A stretch of DNA of 64,000 nt from Liolophura sinensis. Taxonomy: Eukaryota > Mollusca > Polyplacophora > Chitonida > Chitonidae. Below the pieces are notes generated by a model. The model saw only the letters and a program-made list of their open reading frames with translations, was not told the origin of the DNA and made no database searches. Shown one piece after another: positions 22,101 through 33,700 of the stretch (position 1 is its first letter; the number at the start of each line of letters is the position of its first letter). The position numbers and the translations under genes were made by a program. The stretch lies in assembly GCF_032854445.1 (NCBI RefSeq), contig NC_088307.1:13950001-14014000 (forward strand). Direction: 5' to 3'.

Positions 22101-25100
22101 AGTCAAATAAATAAATAAATATTGTGGCGATCCACTGTGTTGAGGTGTGAGAAAACAATGCCTGGAACTGAATACTACTGTTACCAAATTTGAACTCTCA
22201 AGTAATATTTATTTTTTCATCATTGAGGAGTAAGAGGACTTGTCAGGAACCCTCTGACAACTAAGGTCCTAATTATATAAAACCCAATTTCGTATCCTAA
22301 GCGATATTTCTGAAATTCCTTTACTGTCATGTAATGTCGATAGTGTTTTTGTGGTTCTGAAATCATTGTGAGAAACCTGATTATAACCCCCGCTGTTAAT
22401 GTGGTCTTTTCAGGAAGCGTCACGGGTTTGAGAAGCTGAAAGATTTTTACACCTGGTGCAGCTCTGCTAACTTCATCAACAATGTGAGTCATCGTCTTCC
22501 GTGGTGTTTATAAGGATATTTGATAAAAGATATGAGTATGTTATTCATTAGATGGTCTAACCATGTGAGAAAATCATGGAATAATGCCAGGACTTGCCAT
22601 GGTGATAACCAAAATAAATGGATACAGAAGTATGTGACAGTGTGTTTAATGTCCATAATTGTTTCCCTTGAAGTGCTTTTCTTGATTATTGCCCTTCCTT
22701 CACCTCAACCGAGAAAGAAATTGAAATAAGTGCACTTTCAATAGTAATCGCAGGAACACTGTCTTGCAGTTATGTCTCTCCTTATAAAATGATTGGCCTA
22801 TGTTGAAAATATGCCGACAGACAGACTTACCAAATGACCCACCAACCGACAGACACGCACATGCAAAGTTGTCAAGTTGAAGCGAAACTGGTAATCTCAG
22901 AAATGAAATTGTTAAGTGAGACAGATTATTATTATTCACTCGGTTGTAGATATATATTGGTTTAAATTTTCCAGATATTTCAACCTCTTAAACCAATACA
23001 TGAACTGATTGATTTCCCTTTTGTATATATTCTTAAGTTGCTAATGGATGAAAGATGAGTTTTATCATGATCAGAATTCATGATTAGAAAGTACACAATT
23101 TTCTACAATTTCTACGAACACTTGTACCTTTTCCCTGGGAGAATCTGCCCTCGTGTTAGAATCCACCATTTGGGTAGAGTTTGACATTATGGCTTCTGTC
23201 ATATAAACAGTCAAGATGAGTGAATGAGTGAGTGATTGCTTGGGGTTTAACATCGTACTTAACAATTTTTCAGTCATTTGATGACGAATGAATTATTAGA
23301 GTGCATGTAATGTGCCTCCTTGTCGCAGGACGGAGTTCCACCGCTCTTTTATCTAGTGCTGCTTCACTGAGACACCTCACTAAAGGCAAGTAAGCCGCCC
23401 CGTCCGAGCCATCAAACTGATACAGGTCAACCAGTCGTTGCACTATCCCCTTCATGCTAAACGCCAAGGGAGGAAGCTGCAACTTCCTCTTTTAAAGTTT
23501 AGGTTTGACTCGACCCAGGATTGACCCTTGGATCTACCGCTCCCGAACCGGACGCTCTACCAACTCAGTCAAGGCGAGAACTTATTTGAGGAACAATGTG
23601 GGCAATCCATGTACATGAACTTGACTCCGTATGGTTTCTTTTTTAGCCTTTTAGGTGTTATCTTAAAAAGTACTGCATGTATTGAGGTCAGGTTTTTCAC
23701 ACATCTAGAGCACAAGCAGAATGTTCCTTCATTGATGTGCTGTGAGCATATTAATTAACATACAATATCAAATTCAAGACGTCAGTACATGTGCTGAAGT
23801 TTTGCATTCAGGCGTGTCCTACAGGCAAGCTCTTGGGTAATTGAAGTTCAGAATAATTGTATGAAAATTTGCATCAAGCAGCAGTTCTTTTCTTTTCTTC
23901 CAGATAACACTGCCAATGTTAATTCTTAATTCTGAAGATGACCCATTGGTTCCCCCAGATCTTCACGATGTGCCTAAATCGTACGTGGGTAAGTTATTAG
24001 CTTTGAATGAGAGCTCATTCCTGGCTAGAGCTCTACGGTTTAGTGAGTATTCTACTTTGCTGCCGGGGCCTCCGTGGCTCAGTTGGTTTGCACACTAGCG
24101 CAGCGTAATGACCCAGGAGTCTCTCACCAATGCGGTCGCCGTGAGTTCAAGTCCAGCTCATGCTGGCTTCCTCTACAGTCGTATGTGGGAAGGTCTTCCA
24201 GCAACCTGTGGATGGTCGTGGGTTTCCCCTTGGCTCTGCCCGGTTTCCTCACACCATAATACTGGCCGCCGACGTGTAAATGAAATATTCTTGAGTACGG
24301 CGTAAAACACAAATCAAATAAATAAATAAATAAATACTTTGCTGCCTATGGGGAACTCGTTAAACTCCTTGCTGTCTATAACAAGGCAGTCCAAAGCTAC
24401 ATGTATGAACTCATTTGTTCTTTTCTTTATTACCTCAAAATTATCGGTTGTTGTATATAAAGTACACATGCACTGTCATTTGGAACTTTTTGTGTAGCTT
24501 TTTTCTTCAACATTTTTGGGGCAGATTAGCGGTTGATGCCTTCATCTTGGAGCTTGATTTGTAACCTGCTTAAATCCTTTAGAATGTGTAGGAAAATTTT
24601 TCTGTGCACAAAATTTAATTTGCAGTGTGGCCTACCTTTTGCAGCCATATGCTTCTCCAGAATGGCCAGGTTGTGTGAGCTGAAATTTAATATGCAGATA
24701 GAACAGGCTGCTCCAAATGAAGTTTACAAAAATAACATATGCATATATGTAAAGAACTGTAGAAGTTCGCCTGTTTGTATATGCATTCACGTGACACGTG
24801 ACTTTTGAATTTAAACTTAAAAAGTGTGCTGCTGTGAGTAGTTTGGGCTAAAATGCCTGAAGCTGTCAATATATTTTTTCTATTTTTTACAGTTTTGCCA
24901 CATTTAACGATTTTAAGCAAAAATTTACAAAATTGCACATATCTGTTGATATGCTGACAGAATACCACCGGTGTTTAAGACACCAAACCTTCAAATAAAC
25001 TTCCATCTTTGCTGTACAGAACGGTTCTTTCCCCCAAATTGTATATAGTTTTGGCGCTATAACGTCTAAGATTTCGGTCAGAACTGAGTTTTTAAGAAAA

Positions 25101-25782
25101 ACATTTTTTTCAAAAGGCATCCGAGTAAGCTGGAATTTTAATAGCTAATAGGGCAAGGCAAGGCAACAAAAGTTTGAAGTGGTAAAGGTACTGCACTGCT
25201 CATTACATTCTTGTACTGAGGCAGATGCTGCAAGCAGTATATGAAAACATCTGCAATTACTGAAGTATTTTTAGTTGTCTTTTTATTCTGAATAATATGA
25301 AATTTTATATGTGTATTTGATATAACTCAGTGTCAGATATAGCCTTGATTTGCAATGTGCAAGGGACATACTACATGTCCAGACATTTTACCTGAACAAA
25401 TATAAACAATTTGGTAAAATGTATTTAACACTTTGGTCTCTATTGTTGTTCTTTAACAGTTTGGTCTCTATTGTTATTCTTTAACACTGTGATCTCTGTT
25501 GTTGTTCTTTAACACTTTGATCTCTATTGTTGTTCTTTAACACTTTGGCCTCTATTGTTGTTCTTTAACACTTTAGTCTCCATTGTTGTTCTTGTTTCAG
25601 CTGAACACAAGAATGCCCTCTTTGTTGTGACCAAACACGGCGGTCATCTGGGATTCTTTGAGCATGGTCTTGTGAAGCCGGACCGCATCACCTGGCTTGA
25701 CCGGGCTGTTCTTCAGTTTGCCAACGCTGTGGTCAGTCTGTGTGATATCCGTGCAGATCAGGGAAACCCGCAGGCGATCTGA
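15967..25782 (+). CDS. ABHD2: ABHD2-type monoacylglycerol lipase/hydrolase, complete, eight exons
   Basis: Exons: 15967-16124, 17907-18082, 18545-18712, 19496-19679, 20954-21151, 22414-22483, 23904-23988, 25601-25782. They sum to 1,221 nt, 406 codons plus TGA, and all introns are GT-AG with matching phases. The protein has an N-terminal membrane anchor (about residues 2-20), then an alpha/beta hydrolase fold. Conserved stretches include PPLLWGKSGHIQT, NHLGAMKSVKLTAPRM and FVDYALEHG. The nucleophile is Ser195 in GFSMG; the acid is Asp330/331 in NSEDDPLV; the base is His362 in KHGGHLGFFE. Length and order match vertebrate ABHD2 (about 425 aa). That enzyme is a membrane serine hydrolase cleaving monoacylglycerols such as 2-arachidonoylglycerol, progesterone-activated in human sperm. 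Catalysis is likely here; steroid control cannot be read from sequence. ABHD1/ABHD3 are the nearest alternatives. Confidence 0.93.
16125..17906 (+). other. ABHD2 intron 1
   Basis: 1.8 kb of AT-rich sequence. I see no SINE-1 copy, tandem repeat or coding segment in it. Confidence 0.5.
17907..18082 (+). CDS. ABHD2: ABHD2 exon 2
   Basis: Encodes YVPPLLWGKSGHIQTIIYGK through MKDGATLTYDIFE, the most conserved N-terminal block of the ABHD1/2/3 group. Acceptor ATGTAG, donor GTGTGT, phase 1. Confidence 0.93.
18282..18432 (+). repeat. SINE-1 copy in ABHD2 intron 2
   Basis: Starts TATGCTGGCTTCCTCTCCGG. It has an internal deletion between GGCCGTGGC and TTTTCCCACCG, and an AAATAAATAAATAAA tail. Confidence 0.85.
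18545..18712 (+). CDS. ABHD2: ABHD2 exon 3
   Basis: Encodes DYTLLVCPGI, then the SSESSYICTFVDYALEHG and NHLGAM blocks that form the oxyanion-side core of the fold. Donor GTAAGG, phase 1. Confidence 0.93.
18770..19375. repeat. (CTGT)n and about 45-bp minisatellite in ABHD2 intron 3
   Basis: A short CTGT run at 18,770-18,795. From about 18,889 there are roughly ten imperfect copies of CCACA...GTGGTTTCC-CCATGGTCAGTCAGGTGT. Divergence between copies is high. Frames at 18,942-19,230 are repeat artefacts. Confidence 0.8.
19496..19679 (+). CDS. ABHD2: ABHD2 exon 4, nucleophile elbow
   Basis: Carries the catalytic serine in VGFSMGANVV (G-x-S-x-G), followed by KYMGED and SICQGYDLS. Donor GTGAGT, phase 2. 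Confidence 0.95.
19705..20085. repeat. 20-22-bp minisatellite in ABHD2 intron 4
   Basis: About 17 copies of TTTTGTGACCTAGGTTCTAC with small changes, starting 25 bp after the exon 4 donor. Confidence 0.88.
20954..21151 (+). CDS. ABHD2: ABHD2 exon 5
   Basis: Encodes the cap region AIPFLMSWSHLRRCYFYAMT to IYKTTSLVALDNLYS. Acceptor TTGTAG, donor GTGAGT, phase 2. Cap sequence is less conserved than the core. Confidence 0.9.
21789..21850. repeat. SINE-3/dispersed repeat tail in ABHD2 intron 5
   Basis: ATGAATGAATTATTATGG-TTTAATGCC...AATGTTTCAGCCATGTTGTGGCG, matching a second copy at about 33,670-33,725. It forms the tail of a third repeat family; SINE-1 is inserted right after it. Confidence 0.6.
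21858..22120 (+). repeat. SINE-1 copy, full length, ABHD2 intron 5
   Basis: Complete head (GGGGCCTCCATGGCTCAGTG), body and tail, with AAATAAATAAATA at the end. One of the best preserved copies here. Confidence 0.92.
22414..22483 (+). CDS. ABHD2: ABHD2 exon 6
   Basis: A short 70-nt exon encoding KRHGFEKLKDFYTWCSSANF-INN. Acceptor TTTTCAG, donor GTGAGT, ends in phase 0. Confidence 0.9.
23212..23578 (-). repeat. SINE-2 copy, near full length, ABHD2 intron 6
   Basis: On the minus strand the head reads CTTGACTGAGTTGGTAGAGC (tRNA A-box type) and GGGTCGAGTCAAACC (B-box type). The 3' end is GTTAAGTACGATGTTAAACC followed by CACTCACTCATTCACT. A second copy lies at 30,425-30,718 and a tail at 45,625-45,676. 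Confidence 0.85.
23904..23988 (+). CDS. ABHD2: ABHD2 exon 7, catalytic acid
   Basis: Encodes ITLPMLILNSEDDPLVPPDL; the acidic pair before PLV carries the catalytic Asp. Acceptor CTTCCAG, donor GTAAGT, phase 1. Confidence 0.92.
24064..24335 (+). repeat. SINE-1 copy, full length, ABHD2 intron 7
   Basis: Head GGGGCCTCCGTGGCTCAGTT, intact body, and a tail of five AAATA units. Confidence 0.92.
25424..25597. repeat. 29-30-bp tandem repeat just before ABHD2 exon 8
   Basis: About five copies of TTTAACACTTTGGTCTCTAT-TGTTGTTC. The last copy merges into the polypyrimidine tract and CAG acceptor of exon 8. Confidence 0.88.
25601..25782 (+). CDS. ABHD2: ABHD2 exon 8, catalytic histidine and stop
   Basis: Encodes AEHKNALFVVTKHGGHLGFF and the C-terminal helix WLDRAVLQFANAVV, ending TGA after QAI. 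The C-terminus is somewhat shorter than in vertebrate ABHD2. Confidence 0.95.
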
Positions 25783-26289
25783 CAGTGTCTGGACAGGATG
25801 TGTTTAACACAGGAAATTTCATCCACGATGAGGTTACTGACATTGACTGATTTTGTGAGTTCTATTGATTTTAGAAAGGTGTTTTGAAGTTTGTTTGAAA
25901 GGTCGGAAAAATATATGTTTCAGCACCAAAAGTAATATGTTATAACTCTTTTAATATTTGCCTCTGAAAATGCACTTTTGGGGACAAATTTTAAGGGCGA
26001 ACACACTAATTATGTCATATCTCAGGACGAGAAAATTATCATTTTTTTATATTTTTATTCACAAAAAAATGCAACCATATGTTGTGCTAGACAATAGTAT
26101 ATTACATGTAGGTGTTTTAATTTTTGTGTCTTGAGTGTGTTCATTTTTGGCTTTTTTAGCCACTATGTATGTTCAATTCTTTGACCTTTTCAACTGCCTC
26201 TGCAACAAAAGAGAACTGTGTGGTGTAGAGAAATACTTTGCACCGTTGTATCTTACATTTTTTATGACACAAACAGATCATTTTAAGCA

Positions 26290-26555
26290 TCATTTTCATA
26301 GCTCAGTTGGTTAGCGCGCTAGCGCAGTGTAATGACTCAGGAGCCTCTCACCATTACGGTTGCTGTGAGTTCAAGTGCAGCTCATGCTGGCTTCCTCTCC
26401 GGCCCTACGTGGGAAGGTCTGCCAGCAACCTGCGGATAGTCATGGGTTTCTCCCGCCCGGTTTCCTCCCACCATAATGCTGGCCGCTGTCGTGTAAGTGA
26501 AATATTTTTCAGTACGGCGTAAAACACCAATCAAATAAATAAATAAATAAATCAT
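26290..26555 (+). repeat. SINE-1 copy, near full length
   Basis: Head ATAGCTCAGTTGGTTAGCGC, body with a small deletion in GGGCTCTGCCC, and an AAATAAATAAATAAAT tail. Confidence 0.92.
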
Positions 26556-28967
26556 TTTCGTAATAACTGTTTGTATAAAATCCACTGAAAAAAGTGCTTT
26601 AGTGGTTGAAAAGGTTGAAGATTTACAGTCGTCAGATATTTCCCACCCACTTTGTAAATTCTTTCATTTGCCCATTTTGGTGTCACAGTGTATAAAAACC
26701 AAGTTCTTAACTAATACACTTTTAGCATTTTATATACAAATATTTTCTTTTGTTGTAAATTATATTGTATTTTTATTTTGATGTAAGTACCCTAATTCCT
26801 CAACCTTTTTGCATATGAAAGAGCTACTTTCAGTGCAATTTATGCATATTTTTAACTTTTTGGGGGGGACAAAACTACATTGGTGGTATGGGCCAATTTT
26901 AGGGCTTCACAAAAAGATAAATTTTATCAGTCTGCACAGAATAATGCCCTGAGGCTTTGCTTGAATAAACACCTTGCAAATGTGTGAAAAAGTTAAAGAA
27001 TTGTATGGTTAATACTGGTAACTCAATAGATGTAACAACAAGTTCTGTAGTTTCTCATGTAGAGTTAACTGGCACTCTTGCAAAGTAGAATTTAATGCTT
27101 GTGTGTCCTCTCCTTCAAATTTCCTTCACCATTCACCAAATCTCTTAATGTCGATCTGGTGGTTTCCACGAAACAAATCTCTTTTCAGCTGATGCCAACA
27201 GACAGTCATGATGTGTGACTTTTAAACAAAATCATAATCAAACAAATAAGTTAAATAATCAAAATTTATTGAAGTCATTGAAGCCTGATTGCCAGTTTTA
27301 CCGTCACTTGACTTGTACACCATCTTGTCAAGCGGTAATTCCAGGGATAAAAAAGTATCATTATTAACACATAAATGCATAATGCATGGAGGTTGCCTTT
27401 GACCAGACGCCTTCTCAGTCTGCATCGGAATTCCTTGTTGCTTTGAAGCATTTTTTGTTGTTCTCATGTGTTTATAAATCTTTTCTCACGTTAAGATTGA
27501 TAAAATTTATTTTTCTCTTTTAAAACTGTTCTTAGCTGTATTGTTACTTTTTTTTGTCACAGTTTAAGGTAAATTTTGTGTCTTTAGTTATAGTAGTGAA
27601 ATATTGTCAAAAACTTTTTTTTTTTGCACATTACCATTTGTTGAACAATTTTGTTCATCTTGTATCATTAGTACATTATTCCGATTATTTGTCCAGAAGG
27701 GTAATAAAATCTTGTTCCTGTTTCACCCATTTTAAAAAATGGCAACATCAGCAGTTGTGAACTTAGAAAGCACATGCCAGACTTACCCATTTTGCCAGGT
27801 GGGTGATCATGGTGATGGGTTTATTTCAAACACCATTGACTCCTCCATATTGAGGCTTTGCATACATTATGCATACTTTGCATAAATTATGCATACTTCG
27901 CCAAATTTCTGGTTACTGTCACCATACAGTTAGACTTTACTATTTATTAAAATATATTATGCCTCTGTCATTTGTTTATGGCAGTCCCACCAAACATCTT
28001 ATTATAAGCTTTTTTTTTTCTCATTCTTTGATGTTTTTTTGACCGTGGTTATATTTGTTACTTAAAATATATCTATGTGTTGGTGCCTTTAAGGGACTTA
28101 TTAAAAATTGCACCATACATCTTCCAAATGTAATTTTGGTATGTCCCTTGTATTTTCAGGAGCTATGCATTTTGCATTTTCACGCACAAACGTTGTACAT
28201 GTATATTTGGCTGTATATTTTAACATGTCTGGTGAAATACTGTACTTTGTATTGTAGTTTGGACAAACATAGTTTGCTTGAGTGAGTTTAATGCATTGAA
28301 GAGTGTATGGGTGTTGTTAGATATTGGTTCCGTGATTGTTTTTGGTGCTCTCGTTTCTGATTGGCTAAAATCAGTTCAGAATTGATATTTTATTGACGCG
28401 TTCACTAAATGATTTACATTGATGTCATTTGAACTAAAACAGCAGTTTGAACTTTGCACACGGACACATGAGATCTCTGCAACACAGGTCAGGATTTTAT
28501 CTAGTTGTATGGCTTGATATGGTATTATATGTTAATCAAAGAAAAAGTAACATGAATAAAATATAAAATGAATGGAAAAAAACTATAGGATGAATAAAAG
28601 ATAAAATGAATAAACAAAATAATAAAACACCAAAAACTACAAAAAAATGAAAAAAAAATTGTAAATTCAAATTAAACATTTGATGACACAAAAATAATGT
28701 TTATGAGGACAAAAGAAACAGGAGTAAACAGAAAAATCTGCATGTATATCAAATTGTATTGTTTCTTCACGCGTCAGCAGTTATATTCAAGTTCTGTAAA
28801 TGACCTGAAATTTTTTTCATGACTGATTTATACTCAGTTTTCCTGATTCGGAGAGGTCTGTTGATCTTTTGTTTGGAAAAGTGCAACAATATCCTACTAG
28901 AAAAATACAGATTTCAGCACCAAAACAACCTGCAGTTGATCATTGGTTCCCAACCCCCCAAACCCCC

Positions 28968-29072
28968 CTCCCTAGATTCTACCTGGTTTCCTCCCACCAT
29001 AATACTGCCAGTTTTGTATAAGTTAAATGTTCTTGATTAGTGCGTAAAATAAATAGTCAATAAATACATAAA
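28968..29072 (+). repeat. SINE-1 3' fragment
   Basis: Diverged tail: CCTGGTTTCCTCCCACCATA, GTATAAGTTAAATGTTCTTG, GCGTAAAATAAATAGTCAAT. Confidence 0.75.
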
Positions 29073-29839
29073 TTCAGCACCAATGTTAATGTTTTATGGC
29101 ATTGATTTGCCACTGAAAATGAACTGTTCAGAGAAGTTTTGGGTTAGATACAGTACTTTCAGTTGGGACGAGGGAATAATTACATTGCAAAATATGTTCA
29201 TGCTTGTGTCTTGTTGTCTTTTGGCATGTGCATTTCAGCGTAACCATGGTAATTGTTGCTATGATACCTACTTTGTCAAGTTTAGAATGAACTTTAGTGT
29301 GGTAGCTGCACTATGTTAAACCTCCTCTTTGCAATAACTGCACTCTTTTGCAGTGGTGAGCAGGAATGTGTTGTCTGTCATACAAGGTTGTACCGGGTTA
29401 CACTAATGCAGTAAAACTTAATTCAGGTACTGATATAAAGTATGTTTGCAGTAATGGTTCCTGGTGTGTTTTGCACTTTTACACACTGTAATAATTCTAC
29501 TTTGATTATACTCTGAGTTGGGTAAATCTGCTGTTTATTGCATTACCTCACACTAATAATTATATTGTGTTATGTTCATTGTAATAGAATAGCCAAGATG
29601 CTGTTCATACCGTTATTACACATGGTAATAGCTATGTTGTGTTTTATGGATTGTGGTACAATAGTCAAGCTGCTGTACTTTGCAGTAGTCATATTATTAC
29701 GTGCAGTAATAATTCTACTTTGTCATGTCTGTGGTAGTATGGCGGCGTTTCTGTGTTTGCATTATTGCACACTGTTATTATTCTGTGTGCATTGTGTTGC
29801 TGTGATTGTGTATCACTGGTCATATTGCTGTGTTGTTTG

Positions 29840-29938
29840 TTATTACCCACAGTAATAATTGTACATGGTAATAACCTACTGTAATAATTGTACTTGGTAA
29901 TAACCTACTGTAATAATTGTACATGGTATAGCAGTAAT
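29840..29938. repeat. 30-bp tandem repeat, three copies
   Basis: TACTGTAATAATTGTACATGGTAATAACC repeats three times. It lies within a longer, diffuse GTAATAATTCTAC-rich zone from about 29,460 to 30,140. Confidence 0.75.
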
Positions 29939-30424
29939 GTTGCTGTGGATTGTGGCATTGCACACTGTAATGATTCCACAGTAGTACGACAATTGTGGTA
30001 CAATAGTAATGTTACTGTGGATCATGACATTACACTCATGTAATAATTCTGAGGCATTAGTGTCACAGTGTGGTACATTTACTAGATTGTGTCTTTTGCA
30101 ATGATTGCTCTCTGTAATAATTCTGCTGTGAATGATTGTGGTACATGTGCCATAGCGCATTTGCTTTGTTTTGCATTGTGGTATAAATAGACTACAGCAT
30201 AAAGAGTTAAAACAAAGCAGTGTGACACTGTAGTAGTTAGCAAATGGTCACACTTTAATAACATGTGACCTCAGTTAGGGTGTTATTCTTACTGTTCATG
30301 TAAATGCCTGAACAGTAGCAAATTACATGCTCCCTAGGCATGGCATAAGCTGATTTAGATAAAATAATATATACAGTGATGATAATTGCAAAATACTAGA
30401 TGTCAGTGGTCTAGAATTATTTAT

Positions 30425-30718
30425 AGTTCGTTAGTTAGTGCTTGGGGTTTAACGTCGTACTTAACAAGTTTTCAGTCATATGACGATGAAGGAATCCTTA
30501 GAGTGCATGTAATGTGCCTCCTTGTTGCTCTGTGCTGCTTCACTGAGACATCTTACTGAAGGCAAGTAAGCCGCCCCGCCCAAGCCATTATACTGATACG
30601 GGTCAACCAGTCGTTGCACTATCCCCTTCATGCTGAACGTAATGTTAGGAAGTTACAACTTCCTCTTTTAAGGTCTTAGGTGTGACTCGATCATTGACCC
30701 TGGGTCAACCGCTCCTGA
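30425..30718 (-). repeat. SINE-2 copy, head-truncated
   Basis: Shares with 23,212-23,578 the blocks AGAGTGCATGTAATGTGCCT, AGGCAAGTAAGCCGCCCCG and GTCAACCAGTCGTTGCACTA. The tRNA-like head is lost after CAACCGCTCCTGAA. Confidence 0.85.
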
Positions 30719-33700
30719 AGAATTACTTATAATGCTTTATTGTCATTAATACACACTGGAATTGGTCTAAACAGGTTCATATTGCAATGATTCATGTATT
30801 TCTGTTGCGAAGATCAGACCGTGGGTCGGCCACGATACCCGCTGTTTAATAACTCAAGACAAGATTAGGGCTATCCTGTCGGGCTGTTGTAAACGTCCTC
30901 TAGTTGTTTTAAGAGGTGTCCAAGGATTGACATTTTAGTGCTGAATGTCCTGACTTTGCATTTGTTTTCAGCTCAGCATGGGGATGCTTAACTGAAGGAT
31001 ACTCATCATTCTGTTGAATTTGTGGTTTGGATATTTGTGGTTTGGATGTGGATTGGACATTTGTGGTTTGGGCATTTGTGGTTTGGACATTTGTGGTTTG
31101 GATGTGATGGCTACTGAAAATCAACTTTCCATATGCATATTGCCTGTCTTGCCTGACGTTAATTATCTGTTGTACTGTACTTAAATATGTTTGACCAATA
31201 GATGGTATAAATTTTATTAAATATTTCTATTTTGTATACATTGTTATCAGTTTGAAGTTACATTGTAAGATTTCAGTTATCTGCGATTAGAAGACTGCAT
31301 TTCTTTGTGAGTATATCTCTACATTTATTTGTAATGTTTATTATGGAAAACAAACTTCTTGCATGATTGTACCCTAAAGTTGAATCACTCACGGACTTTG
31401 TTGAAATGGTGACCGTAGCAGCTTACATGGCCATTTAATCATAAGGAATTCCGGTGAAGAGTCCATTAGTGGTATGACATTTGAATTTTACGATCACGCT
31501 TTTCACTGGCCAGTGTTCCAGGCAGCAAAGAGAGAAAATCTAGTGAAATGGGCGCTCGGTGTTACTTGTCATGGTGGATTTTTCTTGATCTACAGCATGC
31601 TCGAAGGTTTTATGGACGTCTGGATCAATATGCAACCATATGTTCATAGGCTTAAAAGTTCCGGAAAGCAATTTTTCACTGCACTGATAGATGCAGAAAA
31701 TATCACATCAAACTGGCCACCACAAACAGCTTAAGCCCGGCGATATCTAGTTCTAACCAGAAACTGTATGCGCATATTATTGGTCGATAAACTTCAAACG
31801 GACCGTGCATATAGTTAATACTGCTACTAGAGATGTTGATATCAAACAACACATACATATCGGTCGTTATACCTCATGAATCATTTAAACGAAGAATGAC
31901 GGACATTTTGTGTTTTTGCAAATTTGAAACAATGGTCGAATTCCAGGAGTTGAGTTCGGGACTTTTCCATGACATGCAAACAGGTATTTCTATTCACAGA
32001 ATGGAAATCAGGTAATGATCTAAATTTTTGATTTAAAATGAAACCGTTTTGACTGAATTATGGCTATTTCTCCACGATTTAAAACGAAAAACAAAAATAG
32101 TCACACCCATGACGGTGTTGAAAATGTTCCAAGCCCAAAATATGAAATTTACAGTCTCAAACAATACCATATCAGTTACAGAGGCAACGTAAAGTGTCAG
32201 AAAATTCCAGGTCTTGAAAAGGTATAGAAATAGCCATTGTTTGAGTGAAGAGCCGTCAAATCAATAAATTTCTGCTCGGAAACAATGTTCTGTTTAAAGA
32301 ATACATCGGTGAGTTCCGTTAGGAAGTATTTTTCTTGAAACATACATTTCAAGACCAGATATCAAATTCCAAGACTTTCCTCACCCTGCACAAGTCAACA
32401 AGTAATTTGTCTGAACTAGACTTTCCCAACGTTTTATAATGTATCGACCTGTTGTGTGGGAAACTTATACAAACTGGCGTGGTGCTAAGATAAATACCTA
32501 TCTTTGGTCGTTTTGAAATATGTCTGATGAGACGTGGGCACTTCTGTTATTATTAAACGTCGTAAAACATAGATAAACAATTCAAACACAGCTGCGATTA
32601 AAACTTTTTGCTCTAGGAAGGTTAAATTTTTTCTGCAGGATAACATGTACCAACCCCAGTTTTGCACAGTTTTTTTCCTGTCCTGTGTTCGGCTTTCTAA
32701 GTGCTTGCAAATTAGCACTTACGTCTCAAGTTACTTGACATGTACGAGCCCCAGTTTCACCGAATGTTGAACTCTGGTGTCAGTCTGGACTGTGTTACCT
32801 CGCCTTACCCCATACTAAAATGTTTGAACATTAAGATGAGGATCAGGCTAAATTCCTTAATTAATATAATCCATGGAGCTCCCACGTGCTGCCAGTACAC
32901 TTGCTGTATATACATGCTAATTATCAGAATCAGGGACACTTTTGGGCCAATCGTATGGTTCCACTTCTTTAGTTTATGTTCAATTAAATTTACATTCTTG
33001 TTGATTAAATATTTTGAGAAAATTTTAAACTGTATTGTTTCCACTCATGCTGAATTCCTTATGGTCTATATTTTTGTACAGATTTCTCGCATATCTTATG
33101 CCCATTGTGAAATTCTGTTGCAGACTTGAACTTTGTAGTACGGTATATAGGTCAGTCCAGCAATGCTTTTCAAGTCTTCCATGCAATGGAGTGACTTCTA
33201 ATACAATACTATGAGGTTCTATTTTATGTGTTAGAACTCGTTGTGCACACGTATATGTAAAATATTGCGTGCTTTGGGTAATATAGGCAGAATTTATTTT
33301 AACGTCCACTGAAACGGGAGCAAATACATAGGTAGCTACGTGTAATTAGTGCTATGTTGATCTATAAGTAATAATTTGTATTTTTATAAAATACTTGTTT
33401 TATCAAAACCTAGGTCTGTGTTTCGTGTTCATGCGTTTTATAGAGAACCAACTGTTTTTTTTATGTGCATTGCATATTTGTGATACAAAAAAAAAGATTG
33501 TTATCCAGTCGTCTTTTCAGCATAAAAACAGGTTGCAAAATTTGGTCTCCCGGAATCTAATCTTTGACATTTAGCCTAAAAGCCTACTGTGAATACTCGG
33601 TTGCCTACTTTCAAGTACCAGTTGAAATTAAATCTTCTTGTCGATATAGACGGAATATCTCTGTTTTGTGCATGAATGAATGATTATGGGTTAATGGGCA

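Larger units (their letters stand above)
25783..30424. other. ABHD2 3' flank and intergenic DNA
   Basis: AT-rich, with no further gene recognised. It holds SINE-1 copies at 26,290 and 28,970 and a GTAATAATTGTAC-rich stretch at about 29,840-29,935. AATAAA-type signals occur in the SINE tail near 26,537 and at about 27,702; which one ends the mRNA cannot be told. Confidence 0.45.

Noticed and set aside
14022-26555. tRNA genes at SINE heads
   Set aside because: A and B boxes are present but the acceptor stem and cloverleaf are incomplete, and the sequence continues into the SINE body each time.
31474-31734. 86-codon frame MTFEFYDHAFHW...
   Set aside because: Plausible-looking but isolated, with no recognisable motif or conserved neighbour; not enough to call a gene.
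32740-33129. 129-codon AT-rich frame
   Set aside because: Composition is that of translated AT-rich DNA (Ile, Phe, Cys, Leu); no signal peptide, domain or splice support.
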